From: Lachnospiraceae bacterium MD308
Lineage (GTDB): Bacteria; Bacillota; Clostridia; Lachnospirales; Lachnospiraceae
Assembly (NCBI GenBank): GCA_000403475.2
Contig: KE159798.1
Location: 258,960 to 322,959, forward strand
DNA length: 64,000 nucleotides
Direction: 5' to 3'
The stretch's first letter is position 1. Each line of letters starts with the position of its first letter. A program made the position numbers and the translations under genes. The notes under the pieces were generated by a model. That model was not told where the DNA came from and made no database searches. It saw only the letters and a program-made list of their open reading frames with translations. This document shows positions 42,155-50,878 of the stretch, one piece after another.

Positions 42155-44569
42155 ATGCAAAATAACAGGAAGGTTTTGGTCAGCATGGCTGGTACTAGAA
42201 AGACCAGACACTGGCCGAGGTCGGAGATTTTCTGGTCTGAATTTGTTGACAGGCTAAAGACTCCGGCCAGGAGTACGGAGACAATGGAAGAATATCTAGC
42301 GATGCCGAAAGCAAAGCAGGATGAATTAAAAGATGTCGGCGGGTTTGTCGGCGGTACGTTTGTGCATGATATCCGAAAGTCCGCCTATGCTGAAGGGCGG
42401 GATCTAGTTACATTGGATATGGATCAGCTTAAGCCGGGGCAGACGGAAGAAATCTTAAAAAGAGTCCGTGCGTTAGGCTGTGCTGCCGTTGTCTATAGTA
42501 CCCGGAAACATACTGGGTATGCGCCGAGGCTTCGTATCGTGATTCCTTTTGACCGGACAGCTACAGCAGATGAATATGAACCGGCAGCAAGGAAGATTGC
42601 GTCCTTGATTGGAATTGAATTTTGTGATCCGACTACGTTTGATGTGTCACGGCTGATGTACTGGCCGAGCTGTTGCAGGGACAGTGATTACATACATGAT
42701 GTATCAGATGGCGGCTTCTGCAGCGTGGACGGGGTTCTGGGCATGTACGGGGACTGGAAGGACGTACAGCAGTGGCCGCAGGTGCCGGGGACAGATGCAA
42801 TAGAAAGGCGGAGGCTGGCAAAGCAGGAGGACCCGACTGCGAAAAGAGGTATCATAGGGGCATTCTGCCGTACTTATAATATTGTGCAGGCAATGGAGAA
42901 ATTTATTCCGGGTATGTATGAAGAGACTGCCGTATCCGGCAGATATACTTATACAGGAGGCTCTACTGTGGGCGGTGCTGTGGTATATGACGGGGATATG
43001 TTCCTGTATTCCCATCACGCTACCGATCCATGTTCTGGCCTTCTGGTGAATGCGTTTGACTTGGTGCGGCATCATATGTACGGGGATAAGGATCAAGGAG
43101 CGAAGGAAGGGACACCAAACAATAAACTGCCTTCGTTCGTGCTTATGAGCCAGATGGCTGCTGCGGACCCCGCAGTTGCAGATCTGATTACAAGGGAAAA
43201 ATTTGAAGAGGCGCAGAGAGCATTTAACTTACAAGGGAATATGGATGGCCCTGAAAATGACCGGGATCTGGATTGGATTAAATGCATGAAACATGATGGG
43301 AATGGAAATATTGCCAAGACTATCAATAATGCGGTCTTGATTCTTGAAAATGATCCCTTATTGAAGGGGAAAATTGTAACAGATGAATTTGCAAACTGTG
43401 GGCTCATTATCGGAAAGGTACCGTGGAGCGCGGAGACAGGACGGCGTAGGTGGAGAGATTCTGACGATGCGGGATATTATAATTATATGGAGCTGTTTTA
43501 CGGAATCACGGGAAAGGAAAAGCTGGATAACGCGCTGTTGCTTGTCGGTAGCCAGAACCGGATCAATGACGTGAAAGAGTATCTCAAGAGATTAAAGTGG
43601 GACGGCACTAAAAGGCTGGATACATTGCTTATAGACTATCTCGGAGCAGAAGACAGTGCATATGTGCGTGCGGTCACGCGGAAGTCATTGTGCGCGGCTG
43701 TGGCAAGGGCCGTTACGGGTGCTGTGAAGTATGACTATATGCCAATCTTTGCCGGGCCTCAGGGGCTCGGCAAGAGCACATTTCTTTCCATTCTGGGGAG
43801 AGACTGGTTTTCAGATTCCCTGACAACGTTTGAAGGGAAGGAAGCCGCAGAGCTGATACAAGGAACCTGGATTAATGAAGTCGGGGAGCTTACGGCTATG
43901 TCAAAGCAAGAGACTAATGCTGTGAAGCAATTCTTAAGCAAGACTCACGATATCTACCGTGCGGCATATGGCAAGAGGACGGATAAATATCCGCGGAGGT
44001 GTGTTTTTTTCGGCACTAGCAATGAAGCGGAATTTCTAAAAGATGTAACCGGAAACCGGAGATTTTGGCCGGTGGATGTCGGTGTATGCAAGGCGCGCAA
44101 ATCCGTGTGGGGGGATTTGCCACATGAGGTGGATCAGATCTGGGCAGAAGCATATCTGTACTGGATGCTGGGCGAGACGTTATATCTGCCAAAGAAGTTG
44201 GAACAGGCTGCAGAAGAGATGCAGGAAAGCCACAGGGAATTGTCAGGGAAAGAAGGGCTCATACATGAATTTATTGAAAGAGAGATTCCATTTAATTGGG
44301 ATTCCATGGGCCTGATGGCCAGAAGGCAGTTCTTTAGCGGGAATATGAAGCTGCCAGAGGGTGAAACACTGATGAAACGGGATAAGGTATGTGCAATGGA
44401 GGTATGGGTAGAATGCCTGAACAGCGAGGCAAAGTATATGAGCAAGAAAGATAGCATGGAGATTAATTCTATTTTAGCTTCTATTCCAGGATGGAAACGA
44501 AACAAATCCAAAAGAAGGTATGGCCCACACGGTATTCAGAGAGGTTTTGAGCGTGGACAAACTACGTAA
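42155..44569 (+). CDS. Primase-helicase (VapE/D5-like, virulence-associated E family)
   Basis: An 804-residue replication protein. The N-terminal 250 residues look like a primase-polymerase domain (LVTLDMDQLKPGQTEE, VYSTRKHTG, APRLRIVIPFDR). The C-terminal part is a VapE superfamily 3-like helicase with Walker A GPQGLGKSTF near 533, a Walker B region WINEVGELTAMSKQE and the following FFGTSNEAEFLKDVTGNRRF. It should open the origin and prime synthesis for the phage polymerase. GGAGG lies before the ATG. Confidence 0.92.
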   Translation: MQNNRKVLVSMAGTRKTRHWPRSEIFWSEFVDRLKTPARSTETMEEYLAMPKAKQDELKDVGGFVGGTFVHDIRKSAYAEGRDLVTLDMDQLKPGQTEEILKRVRALGCAAVVYSTRKHTGYAPRLRIVIPFDRTATADEYEPAARKIASLIGIEFCDPTTFDVSRLMYWPSCCRDSDYIHDVSDGGFCSVDGVLGMYGDWKDVQQWPQVPGTDAIERRRLAKQEDPTAKRGIIGAFCRTYNIVQAMEKFIPGMYEETAVSGRYTYTGGSTVGGAVVYDGDMFLYSHHATDPCSGLLVNAFDLVRHHMYGDKDQGAKEGTPNNKLPSFVLMSQMAAADPAVADLITREKFEEAQRAFNLQGNMDGPENDRDLDWIKCMKHDGNGNIAKTINNAVLILENDPLLKGKIVTDEFANCGLIIGKVPWSAETGRRRWRDSDDAGYYNYMELFYGITGKEKLDNALLLVGSQNRINDVKEYLKRLKWDGTKRLDTLLIDYLGAEDSAYVRAVTRKSLCAAVARAVTGAVKYDYMPIFAGPQGLGKSTFLSILGRDWFSDSLTTFEGKEAAELIQGTWINEVGELTAMSKQETNAVKQFLSKTHDIYRAAYGKRTDKYPRRCVFFGTSNEAEFLKDVTGNRRFWPVDVGVCKARKSVWGDLPHEVDQIWAEAYLYWMLGETLYLPKKLEQAAEEMQESHRELSGKEGLIHEFIEREIPFNWDSMGLMARRQFFSGNMKLPEGETLMKRDKVCAMEVWVECLNSEAKYMSKKDSMEINSILASIPGWKRNKSKRRYGPHGIQRGFERGQTT

Positions 44570-44875
44570 CCCTATTTGGGATTAGAGGAACAAAGTAGAA
44601 TCTACATATTTTTGGTAACGTTGCCGTGTTGCAATAAAAATTTATAAATGTCTACGTGTACAGCAACGGCAAAAAACCCGAAAACACAATAAAATATATT
44701 ATATGTTACCAATGTTACCAAACTATCTAATAGAAAGAAAAAATAAATAAAATAGGGGAATATATAATACCGCCTAAATTACCTAAATCGCCTAATAGAA
44801 ATACACGCATATACGCGTAAGGGGAAACGGCACTTTGGGTACGGTGACAGTAACGGAGATTGGAGTGGATGTGGA
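44570..44875. other. AT-rich non-coding stretch in the replication module, possible origin
   Basis: No gene is visible in these 306 bases. The stretch contains repeated short units: GTTACCAA / TGTTACCAA in tandem, an inverted GGTAAC copy, three CCTAAAT-like units (CGCCTAAATTACC, TAAATCGCCTAA), and GTTGCCGTGTTGC facing GCAACGGC. It lies between the primase-helicase and nuclease genes. Repeats plus high A+T are what a phage replication origin looks like, but nothing proves it. Confidence 0.4.
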
Positions 44876-45193
44876 ATGAAAGAATCGGAGATAGAGAAGG
44901 TATTGGTGAGGGAAGTGAAGAGAATTGGTGGGGCTGCATATAAGTGGGTGAGCCCCGGTAATAACGGAGTACCTGACAGAATCGTAATCTTTCCCGGCAG
45001 GCGGCCAGTATTTGTGGAATTGAAGACCTGTAAGGGAAGGATGACGGTTCTGCAGGAGGCGCAGATTGAGAAACTTGAGAAATTGGGACAGGAGGTGGCG
45101 GTCGTTTACGGGATTGACGGTCTGAGCCAGTTTTTTCAGGATCAGGGATATGAGGAAACTAGCAAAGCGTTGGACTGTAAATACAGGTTGTAA
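44876..45193 (+). CDS. VRR-NUC domain nuclease
   Basis: A 105-residue protein that is a single VRR-NUC domain, a PD-(D/E)XK nuclease related to Holliday-junction and flap nucleases. PGNNGVPDRIVIFPGRRPVFVELK is the catalytic block, with D at GVPD and E/K at FVELK. Phage VRR-NUC proteins process replication or packaging intermediates. It is followed by the SNF2 helicase gene, its usual partner. GGAG lies about 10 bases upstream of ATG 44876. Confidence 0.93.
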   Translation: MKESEIEKVLVREVKRIGGAAYKWVSPGNNGVPDRIVIFPGRRPVFVELKTCKGRMTVLQEAQIEKLEKLGQEVAVVYGIDGLSQFFQDQGYEETSKALDCKYRL

Positions 45194-45226
45194 GGAGTTG
45201 GAGAAAACATGAGGAGGTGACGGCTG

Positions 45227-46615
45227 ATGGTATTCCAGCCGCATGCGTATCAGCAGCACTGTATTGACAAGATTATTGAGCTCAAGAAGATAGGGTTGTT
45301 TCTGGATATGGGACTTGGAAAGACAGTGACAACGTTAACAGCGGTCAAGGATCTTAAGTACAATCGATTCCTGGTACGGAAGGTGCTTGTGATTGCACCC
45401 AAAAAGGTTGCGGAAGGTACTTGGACTAGGGAGAAGGATAAATGGGATCACACGAGGATGTTAAGAGTGTCGGCTGTACTTGGCAGTCGGTCGAAACGGA
45501 TTCGGGCACTGAATACACCAGCAGATATTTATATCGTCAACCGGGAAAATGTGGTGTGGCTGGTAGATTACTACCGGAATTCTTGGCCGTTCGATATGGT
45601 AATCGTGGATGAGTCTAGCAGTTTCAAAAGCCATAAGGCGAAACGGTTTAAGGCGTTGGCCAGCATGAGACCCCATATTGAGCGTATGGTTGAGCTGACG
45701 GGCACGCCTTCACCAAATGGCTTGGATGACCTTTGGAGTCAGGTATACCTGTTGGATGGCGGTGAACGCTTGGGGAAGAGATATACACAGTTCAGGGAAC
45801 GGTATTTTGATCCGGGAGACCGCGGGCAGAATGTGGTATATAACTACAGGGCCAAGCCAGGGAGTGAAGGAAGTATTCTGGGGAAGATTTCAGACATCTG
45901 TATTTCCATGAAGGCGGAGGATTATCTTCAGCTTCCAGAAGTTATCTACCATCAGGTTCCCGTTGTTTTGGATGTGAAAGCGGGAAAGGCATACCATGAA
46001 TTGGAACGCAAAATGGTGCTGGAACTTCCGGGAGATGAAGATAACATCAGCGTGACTAGTGCTGCTGCATTGAGCAACAAGCTTCTACAGCTTGCAAACG
46101 GTGCCATTTATGACGATGATCACAGTGTGCATGAAGTACACGGATGCAAGGTCGAAGCCTTTTTGGAACTTGTGGAATCATTGCGGGGGAAACCAGTATT
46201 GGTTTTTTATAATTTTCAGCACGACCGTGAGAGGATATTGAAAGCATTGGAGAAATCAGGGCTCCGAATCCGGGAGTTAAAGACGTCCCAAGACGAGGAT
46301 TCCTGGAACCGAAGGGAGATTGATATCCTGTTGACGCATCCGGCAAGCAGTGCTTATGGGCTGAATTTGCAGCAAGGAGGAAACCACGTAGTCTGGTTCG
46401 GCCTTACATGGAATTATGAGCTTTACACCCAGGCCAATAAGAGACTTCATCGGCAGGGGCAGAACGAACGCGTGATCATCCATCATCTGGTTTGCAATGG
46501 GACACGGGACGAGGATGTCATGAAAGCGCTGGATAGGAAAGACAATATGCAAGAATGGGTGATGAAAAGCCTGAAGGCTAGGATAAAAGCAATCAGGGGG
46601 GGAATGATTTCATGA
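45227..46615 (+). CDS. SNF2-type DEAD/DEAH helicase
   Basis: A 462-residue superfamily 2 helicase. Motif I is LDMGLGKTVTTL near residue 27, motif II VIVDESSSFKSH near 126 (DESS instead of DEAH), motif III LTGTPSPNG near 164, and motif VI HRQGQNERV near 410. It probably remodels DNA-protein complexes or drives branch migration with the adjacent VRR-NUC nuclease. GAGGAGGTGACGG precedes the ATG. Confidence 0.93.
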   Translation: MVFQPHAYQQHCIDKIIELKKIGLFLDMGLGKTVTTLTAVKDLKYNRFLVRKVLVIAPKKVAEGTWTREKDKWDHTRMLRVSAVLGSRSKRIRALNTPADIYIVNRENVVWLVDYYRNSWPFDMVIVDESSSFKSHKAKRFKALASMRPHIERMVELTGTPSPNGLDDLWSQVYLLDGGERLGKRYTQFRERYFDPGDRGQNVVYNYRAKPGSEGSILGKISDICISMKAEDYLQLPEVIYHQVPVVLDVKAGKAYHELERKMVLELPGDEDNISVTSAAALSNKLLQLANGAIYDDDHSVHEVHGCKVEAFLELVESLRGKPVLVFYNFQHDRERILKALEKSGLRIRELKTSQDEDSWNRREIDILLTHPASSAYGLNLQQGGNHVVWFGLTWNYELYTQANKRLHRQGQNERVIIHHLVCNGTRDEDVMKALDRKDNMQEWVMKSLKARIKAIRGGMIS

Positions 46616-46680
46616 GATACATAGAAACAGGGGTTCAAAACAAACAAATATATTTTTAGGATTGTTGGAAGGAGAAAAGA

Positions 46681-47088
46681 ATGGAATGCAGCAAAACATA
46701 TGCAGTAGATTTTGATAAGACGCTGAACTTGGCGGAAAAGTATCCGCAGCTAGGGGAGCCAAACATGAGGCTGATCGGTTACCTGAGTGCGCGGCAGCAG
46801 GCAGGGGATAAGATCATATTGTGGACATGCAGGGAAGGGGATTTGCTGAATTCGGCGGTGAAGTTTTGCAAAAGATATGGCTTGGAGTTCGATGCCGTCA
46901 ATGATAATCTGCGGGAGAATATCGAACACTTTAACCATAATTCCCGGAAGGTGTGCGCAGATTACTACATAGATGATAGGAATATGGGTTTCTGGAATCT
47001 GCCGTTAACTGCTCCGCCTAAGCTACAGGTGGAAGAGAGGATGGGCATTGCGGAGTATATCATGAGGAGGCTTGCTAAGACAGAATAG
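46681..47088 (+). CDS. HAD-like hydrolase
   Basis: A 135-residue protein with the HAD nucleophile motif VDFDKTLN (Asp at residues 9 and 11), motif II IILWTCREG and an acidic motif DYYIDDRNMG near 97-106. It is short, without a cap domain, like the small HAD phosphatases or nucleotidases of phages that act on nucleotides. TTGGAAGGAG lies upstream. Exact substrate unknown. Confidence 0.8.
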   Translation: MECSKTYAVDFDKTLNLAEKYPQLGEPNMRLIGYLSARQQAGDKIILWTCREGDLLNSAVKFCKRYGLEFDAVNDNLRENIEHFNHNSRKVCADYYIDDRNMGFWNLPLTAPPKLQVEERMGIAEYIMRRLAKTE

Positions 47089-47120
47089 GCGTTTAAAACA
47101 AATAGAGAGCCCTAAGCCCT

Positions 47121-47276
47121 CTATTTCCCATCGCTATTACTCTGATCCGGGCGCTTTGCCGGCGGCAGTGATGTATCGTCCTGGTAGCTCGCTGTCTCGC
47201 GGTTGCCGTCGTAAGCGTCCTTGGATTCAGTATAATCAATGGGTTTTTCTGTTGTAAATGATGATTTCTCTTTCAT
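47121..47276 (-). CDS. Small reverse-strand protein (51 residues)
   Basis: On the reverse strand ATG 47276 follows GAAAGGAG, and an open frame of 51 codons ends at 47121. The product is hydrophilic and disordered-looking (KEKSSFTTEKPIDYTESK, YDGNRETASYQDDTSLPP). It is the only reverse-strand gene in the replication and accessory region. A short stem (AGAGGGC / GCTCTCT) follows its stop. A plus-strand frame over the same bases lacks a ribosome binding site, so I prefer this one. The 318-base gap between the HAD gene and the zinc-ribbon gene holds nothing else. Confidence 0.5.
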   Translation of the reverse strand: MKEKSSFTTEKPIDYTESKDAYDGNRETASYQDDTSLPPAKRPDQSNSDGK

Positions 47277-47406
47277 GTGCATGCACTCCTTTCAGATATA
47301 GGATGCCGATGGGAAGTTCTTTATTATCTATCACACTATCACCCCGAAGGTAGGATGTGCGGAATGAATGGGAAATATACAGAGAGTTTAAAAAGGAGGT
47401 TTGGAG

Positions 47407-47658
47407 ATGTATGGATATATAGGTGGTGTATCAGATACGGATGAAATCAATTTTTGCCCGTATTGCGGAGAGGAAATAGTGATTATGCATGCGGGCGGGA
47501 CTGCGACGTGTAATTCATGTAAAAGAAGATTTGGCGTCGTAGAAATGGATGAAGAGGGGATGTCCGAACCACTGCAGGTGGTGTGTGGTCCCGGAAAAAG
47601 AAGGAAATATAAGGCCTTACAGGACATGGAGGGAGCTTGTGCGTGCGGATACAGATAA
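47407..47658 (+). CDS. Zinc-ribbon protein with an out-of-frame C-terminal tail
   Basis: ATG 47407 follows AAGGAGG. The first 50 residues form a zinc ribbon (FCPYCGEEIVI and CNSCKRRFGVVEMDEE), a common small phage protein that would normally stop near here. The remaining 33 residues (from GMSEPLQVV on) read the start of the radical SAM gene in the wrong frame. A deletion or recombination appears to have joined the zinc-ribbon gene to the middle of the radical SAM gene. The ribbon itself should still fold. Confidence 0.65.
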   Translation: MYGYIGGVSDTDEINFCPYCGEEIVIMHAGGTATCNSCKRRFGVVEMDEEGMSEPLQVVCGPGKRRKYKALQDMEGACACGYR

Positions 47659-48157
47659 ACTGGTTTTGATGGATAATAATATTCTTGCCTGTGAACACGG
47701 AATAATACAGTTGATCAGCATGATTGGGAGCGGATACAGGATTGACATCAACCAGGGGATGGATGCCCGGCTGGTTGATGATGAAATAGCGGATATATTA
47801 TCCCGGCTGAAATGGAGCCGGTTCATACGCTTCTCATGTGATCAGAAATCCCAGATAGAACCAATCAGGAATACGATTGAACTGTTGGGGAAGTATGGCG
47901 TAAAGCCTTACAGAATTTTTATTTATCTGTTAGTAACGGCAGATATCAAGGATGCTTCGGATAGGGTAGAGGCATTGAAGAAATATAAAGCAATCAATCT
48001 GTACGCCCAGGCAGAACGTAATGAAAGGCTGGGGATTATTCCTGATAGAATGCAGCTGGAATTCCAACAGAGGTACATATATGGTGGCTGCTACCGGAAT
48101 GAGACATGGGAAGAATATTGTAAAAGAAAAGGTCTGAAAAACGGGGTGGTATTTTGA
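47549..48157 (+). pseudogene. Radical SAM protein, N-terminally truncated
   Basis: The frame encodes 202 residues and begins nearly at the cluster motif CPNHCRWC (CX3CX2C, residues 5-12), followed by VVPEKEGN, LMDNNILACEHGI and INQGMDARLVDDEI. Phage radical SAM proteins of this kind usually have about 100 residues before the cysteine motif. Here a stop codon lies nine bases upstream of the first ATG and no ribosome binding site is present, so the N-terminal region is lost. The gene overlaps the zinc-ribbon gene in another frame by 110 bases. It may be non-functional. Confidence 0.7.
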
Positions 48158-49776
48158 AAAACGGATTAATCATAGACTGCTTCGCCGGTGGCGGCGGGGC
48201 AAGCGTAGGGATAGAAATGGCATTAGGCAGGCAGGTGGATATAGCCATCAACCATGATCCGGACGCCATCCGGATGCATAAGACCAATCATCCGGACACA
48301 CTGCATCTGACAGAGGATATCTTTAAGGTTGACTTGCAGAAATACGTAAGAGGTCGGCATGTGTCCTTGATGTGGGCGAGTCCCGACTGCACAAGCCACA
48401 GTAAGGCAAAGGGCGGGCAGCCCAGAAAACGGGGATTACGAATATTGCCATGGGCAGTATATAAGCATGCGAAAGTGATTCTGCCGTACGTGATCATCAT
48501 GGAAAATGTGGAGGAAATTCAGCAGTGGGGGCCGTTGGACTCAGGCGGTCACCCGATACCAGAGAGGAAAGGCGAAGATTATAAGAAATTTGTCACAGCT
48601 ATGAAGTCATTGGGATATACTTTTGATAGCCGGGAACTGGTGGCAGCAGATTACGGAGCGCCTACGACACGTAAGCGCTGGTATGCAATATTCCGGAGAG
48701 ATGATAAGGAGATAGTTTGGCCGGAGCAGACACACAGCAAAGGCGGTGTGAATGGTTTGAAAGCATGGGAGCCAATCTGTAAATATCTGGATTTAGGGGA
48801 TATGGGGAAATCCATTTTTGGAAGGAAAAAGCCGCTGGCCGAAAATACCATGAAGAGGATTGCAAGAGGGCTGGAGAAGTTCGTGTTTGGAAATCCGGAG
48901 CCGTTTATCATCAAGGTTACGCACAAGTATGACCAGTTCCGGGGGCATTCCATGCATGAGCCGTTACAGACAATCACGTCAAAGAATGACACTGCACTAG
49001 TGACACCGTATATCATGCAGATCGGGCAGACCGGATTTACAAAAGACCGTAATAGGGCGGTAGATGAAGCTTTGAGTACTATTGTCACGAAAAATGAGCA
49101 CTGCCTGGTTAGTCCGCTTCTGATCCAGTACCATTCCGAAACTACGAAGAACGGGGTTCGGGGACAGCTGGTTACAGAACCGGTTCAAACGATAGATACA
49201 AGCAACCGCTATGGGCTCGTAATATCCTATCTGACAAAATTCTATAAAAGCGGTACCGGACAAATGATGTCTGAGCCGGTACATACGATCACCACATCAC
49301 CCGGGCATTTCGGTACCGTATCTGTTCTGACTGTGGACTGGAAAGAGCTGCGGGAAACAGGGATTGATGAAGAGACAGCACAAAAATGTACATGGGTATC
49401 ACAATTCATTATGGAATATTACGGATGTGGTACCGGGCAGGCGTTAACAAAACCGATGCATACCGTGGTGACGAAAGACAGGTTCGCGTTGATCACAGTT
49501 CTGGGAAATGAGTATGTAATAATGGATATCTTCCTGCGTATGCTAAATCCGGAGGAGCTGAAATTAGGGCAGGGATTTCCGAAGGATTACATCATTGAAC
49601 ATGATTATAATGGAAACAGATACCCGGTCAGTAAGCAAGTGGCGCGGATCGGCAATAGTGTGGTTCCGATCATGGCGCGAAAGTTGGTAGAAGCGAACTG
49701 CAGCTATCTAAAGGTTGGGGAGCGGATGCCAAACATGAGGATAGATGACAGTGGGGAGCAGTTAAGGTTTGCGTGA
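48154..49776 (+). CDS. DNA cytosine-5 methyltransferase
   Basis: A 540-residue enzyme that transfers a methyl group from S-adenosylmethionine to cytosine C5. Motif I is IDCFAGGGGASVGIEMALG (residues 6-24); the catalytic Cys lies in WASPDCTSHSKAKGG (about 75-89), an SPDC variant of the usual PPC; IMENVEE is motif VI; and QVARIGNSVVP near 505 is motif X. Between about residues 250 and 460 the target-recognition region has several repeats built around EP-TI-T units. The TTG start at 48154 overlaps the preceding stop. No partner restriction gene is seen, so it probably protects phage DNA. Confidence 0.9.
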   Translation: MKNGLIIDCFAGGGGASVGIEMALGRQVDIAINHDPDAIRMHKTNHPDTLHLTEDIFKVDLQKYVRGRHVSLMWASPDCTSHSKAKGGQPRKRGLRILPWAVYKHAKVILPYVIIMENVEEIQQWGPLDSGGHPIPERKGEDYKKFVTAMKSLGYTFDSRELVAADYGAPTTRKRWYAIFRRDDKEIVWPEQTHSKGGVNGLKAWEPICKYLDLGDMGKSIFGRKKPLAENTMKRIARGLEKFVFGNPEPFIIKVTHKYDQFRGHSMHEPLQTITSKNDTALVTPYIMQIGQTGFTKDRNRAVDEALSTIVTKNEHCLVSPLLIQYHSETTKNGVRGQLVTEPVQTIDTSNRYGLVISYLTKFYKSGTGQMMSEPVHTITTSPGHFGTVSVLTVDWKELRETGIDEETAQKCTWVSQFIMEYYGCGTGQALTKPMHTVVTKDRFALITVLGNEYVIMDIFLRMLNPEELKLGQGFPKDYIIEHDYNGNRYPVSKQVARIGNSVVPIMARKLVEANCSYLKVGERMPNMRIDDSGEQLRFA

Positions 49777-49816
49777 AGCCGAGCAAGGAAGAGCAGGAAG
49801 ATTGTGGGAGAAACAG

Positions 49817-50098
49817 GTGAAAGAAAACAGGAAGATGAAATTTAGCAAGGCGAAGTTCCTGAAAAATGCGCCAATAGGAATAAGGCGGCAGTTAAAGGGA
49901 CATGAGAATGCTTTGGACGGGGTAGAGGTTATTTTTGACGGAAGGTTCGGCAGGGATGGTTATATACCGCGGTATCTTGCAAACGGGAAGGAGTATTATT
50001 TATACCCGGTATATAGAAGCTGGTGCCACAAATCTGATGATATGGGAGATAACGGAAGTATAGAGGAGGTTCAAGGAAATGAAATGGTCATGGAATGA
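49817..50098 (+). CDS. Hypothetical phage protein (93 residues)
   Basis: GTG 49817 follows GGGAG at six bases and gives 93 residues; ATG 49835 is possible. The protein has a basic start (KFSKAKFLKNAPIGIRRQL) and a beta-rich end (DGYIPRYLANGKEYYLYPVY). It has no recognisable domain. Short proteins with this W/Y-rich end are frequent in clostridial phage accessory regions. The last 20 bases overlap the next gene. Confidence 0.6.
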   Translation: MKENRKMKFSKAKFLKNAPIGIRRQLKGHENALDGVEVIFDGRFGRDGYIPRYLANGKEYYLYPVYRSWCHKSDDMGDNGSIEEVQGNEMVME

Positions 50099-50474
50099 AA
50101 GAGATAGTGAATGCTGGACGCATGGTACATTCGATACAAAAGAAGAAGCCATAGAAGATGCTTATGGGTGTAAAGAGATGATAAAGAGAGATGGATTTTA
50201 TAGTGATGACGAGGATCCAATGATTTACATTGGTCAGTGCGAATATATACCACTACGGACAGATTTGGATGCAGATCGGGAACTTGAGTATCTGGCTGAA
50301 CTGTATTGTGACGAATCTGGATGTGATTACTATATCTATGAAGGTGTTTCAGATGAAGATAAGAAATGGCTTGAACAAAAGTTATCCTCAGTAATGGAAG
50401 AATTTCACGAAAGAGTCGGTATGAAACCAAACTGGTTCAGAATTGTGAATATGGAAAGTTTTGTGCTTCACTAA
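50079..50474 (+). CDS. Hypothetical phage protein (131 residues)
   Basis: An acidic 131-residue protein (KWSWNERDSECWTHGTFDTK, then EEAIEDAYGCKEMIKRDG, later VSDEDKKWLEQKLSSVMEEF). The Trp-rich start and helical end are seen in phage proteins of unknown function in this group. AGGAGGTTCAAGG precedes the ATG. No domain recognised. Confidence 0.6.
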   Translation: MKWSWNERDSECWTHGTFDTKEEAIEDAYGCKEMIKRDGFYSDDEDPMIYIGQCEYIPLRTDLDADRELEYLAELYCDESGCDYYIYEGVSDEDKKWLEQKLSSVMEEFHERVGMKPNWFRIVNMESFVLH

Positions 50475-50553
50475 GTGGAGGGAAAGGGAACTATGAACAA
50501 ACAAGAATGGAGAAAGGAAAAGGAGACAAGTTTTTGTTAGGAGGTTAATAACC

Positions 50554-50847
50554 ATGCAATATGAGGTAATAAGCAGAGATTATATATCAAATTGCTTGAT
50601 AGAAGCTGTAAGGGCAAAGTTGAGAAAAAATCAAGTTAAAATCTACATCTGCAGGCCGAGGATAACAGAAAACGGGCATTTTCAGATGTTTCACTGCATG
50701 TGGGAGGATGAAAAGGGAAGCTATGATTTTTCTGAACCTGAAGCAGTAGGGCTTCCACCGTGGAAGCAGCTTTTATTCAAAGGGCATATTAGAAAATTCG
50801 AAAAAGGATTTGCAGAAAAGTATTCATCATATAGAAACGGTAATTGA
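50554..50847 (+). CDS. Hypothetical phage protein (97 residues)
   Basis: A 97-residue protein with a helical first part (YISNCLIEAVRAKLRKNQV) and a beta-rich second part (KIYICRPRITENGHFQMFHC). GTTAGGAGG precedes the ATG. No known family recognised. The end comes shortly before the next gene's start. Confidence 0.55.
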   Translation: MQYEVISRDYISNCLIEAVRAKLRKNQVKIYICRPRITENGHFQMFHCMWEDEKGSYDFSEPEAVGLPPWKQLLFKGHIRKFEKGFAEKYSSYRNGN

Positions 50848-50878
50848 ATTTCAAGGAAATATGGAGGGAAAGAGAAAT

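Noticed and set aside
44570-44875. CRISPR array in the repeat-bearing gap.
   Set aside because: The repeats are 6 to 9 bases, irregularly spaced and without spacers of equal size; no cas genes are near.
46612-46663. 15-codon ORF between the SNF2 helicase and HAD genes.
   Set aside because: It overlaps the helicase stop, has no ribosome binding site and no features of a protein.
47072-47257. Plus-strand ORF of 61 codons after the HAD gene.
   Set aside because: No ribosome binding site and a composition unlike the neighbours; the reverse-strand frame over the same bases has a proper start.
48154-49776. Restriction-modification system.
   Set aside because: No endonuclease gene is adjacent to the methyltransferase; the Uma2 and VRR-NUC proteins lie elsewhere and belong to other modules.
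50493-50540. 15-codon ORF with GGAGGGAAAGGG ahead of its ATG.
   Set aside because: The ribosome binding site is good, but the frame reads only 15 residues; it may be the remnant of a longer phage gene and cannot be supported as a protein.
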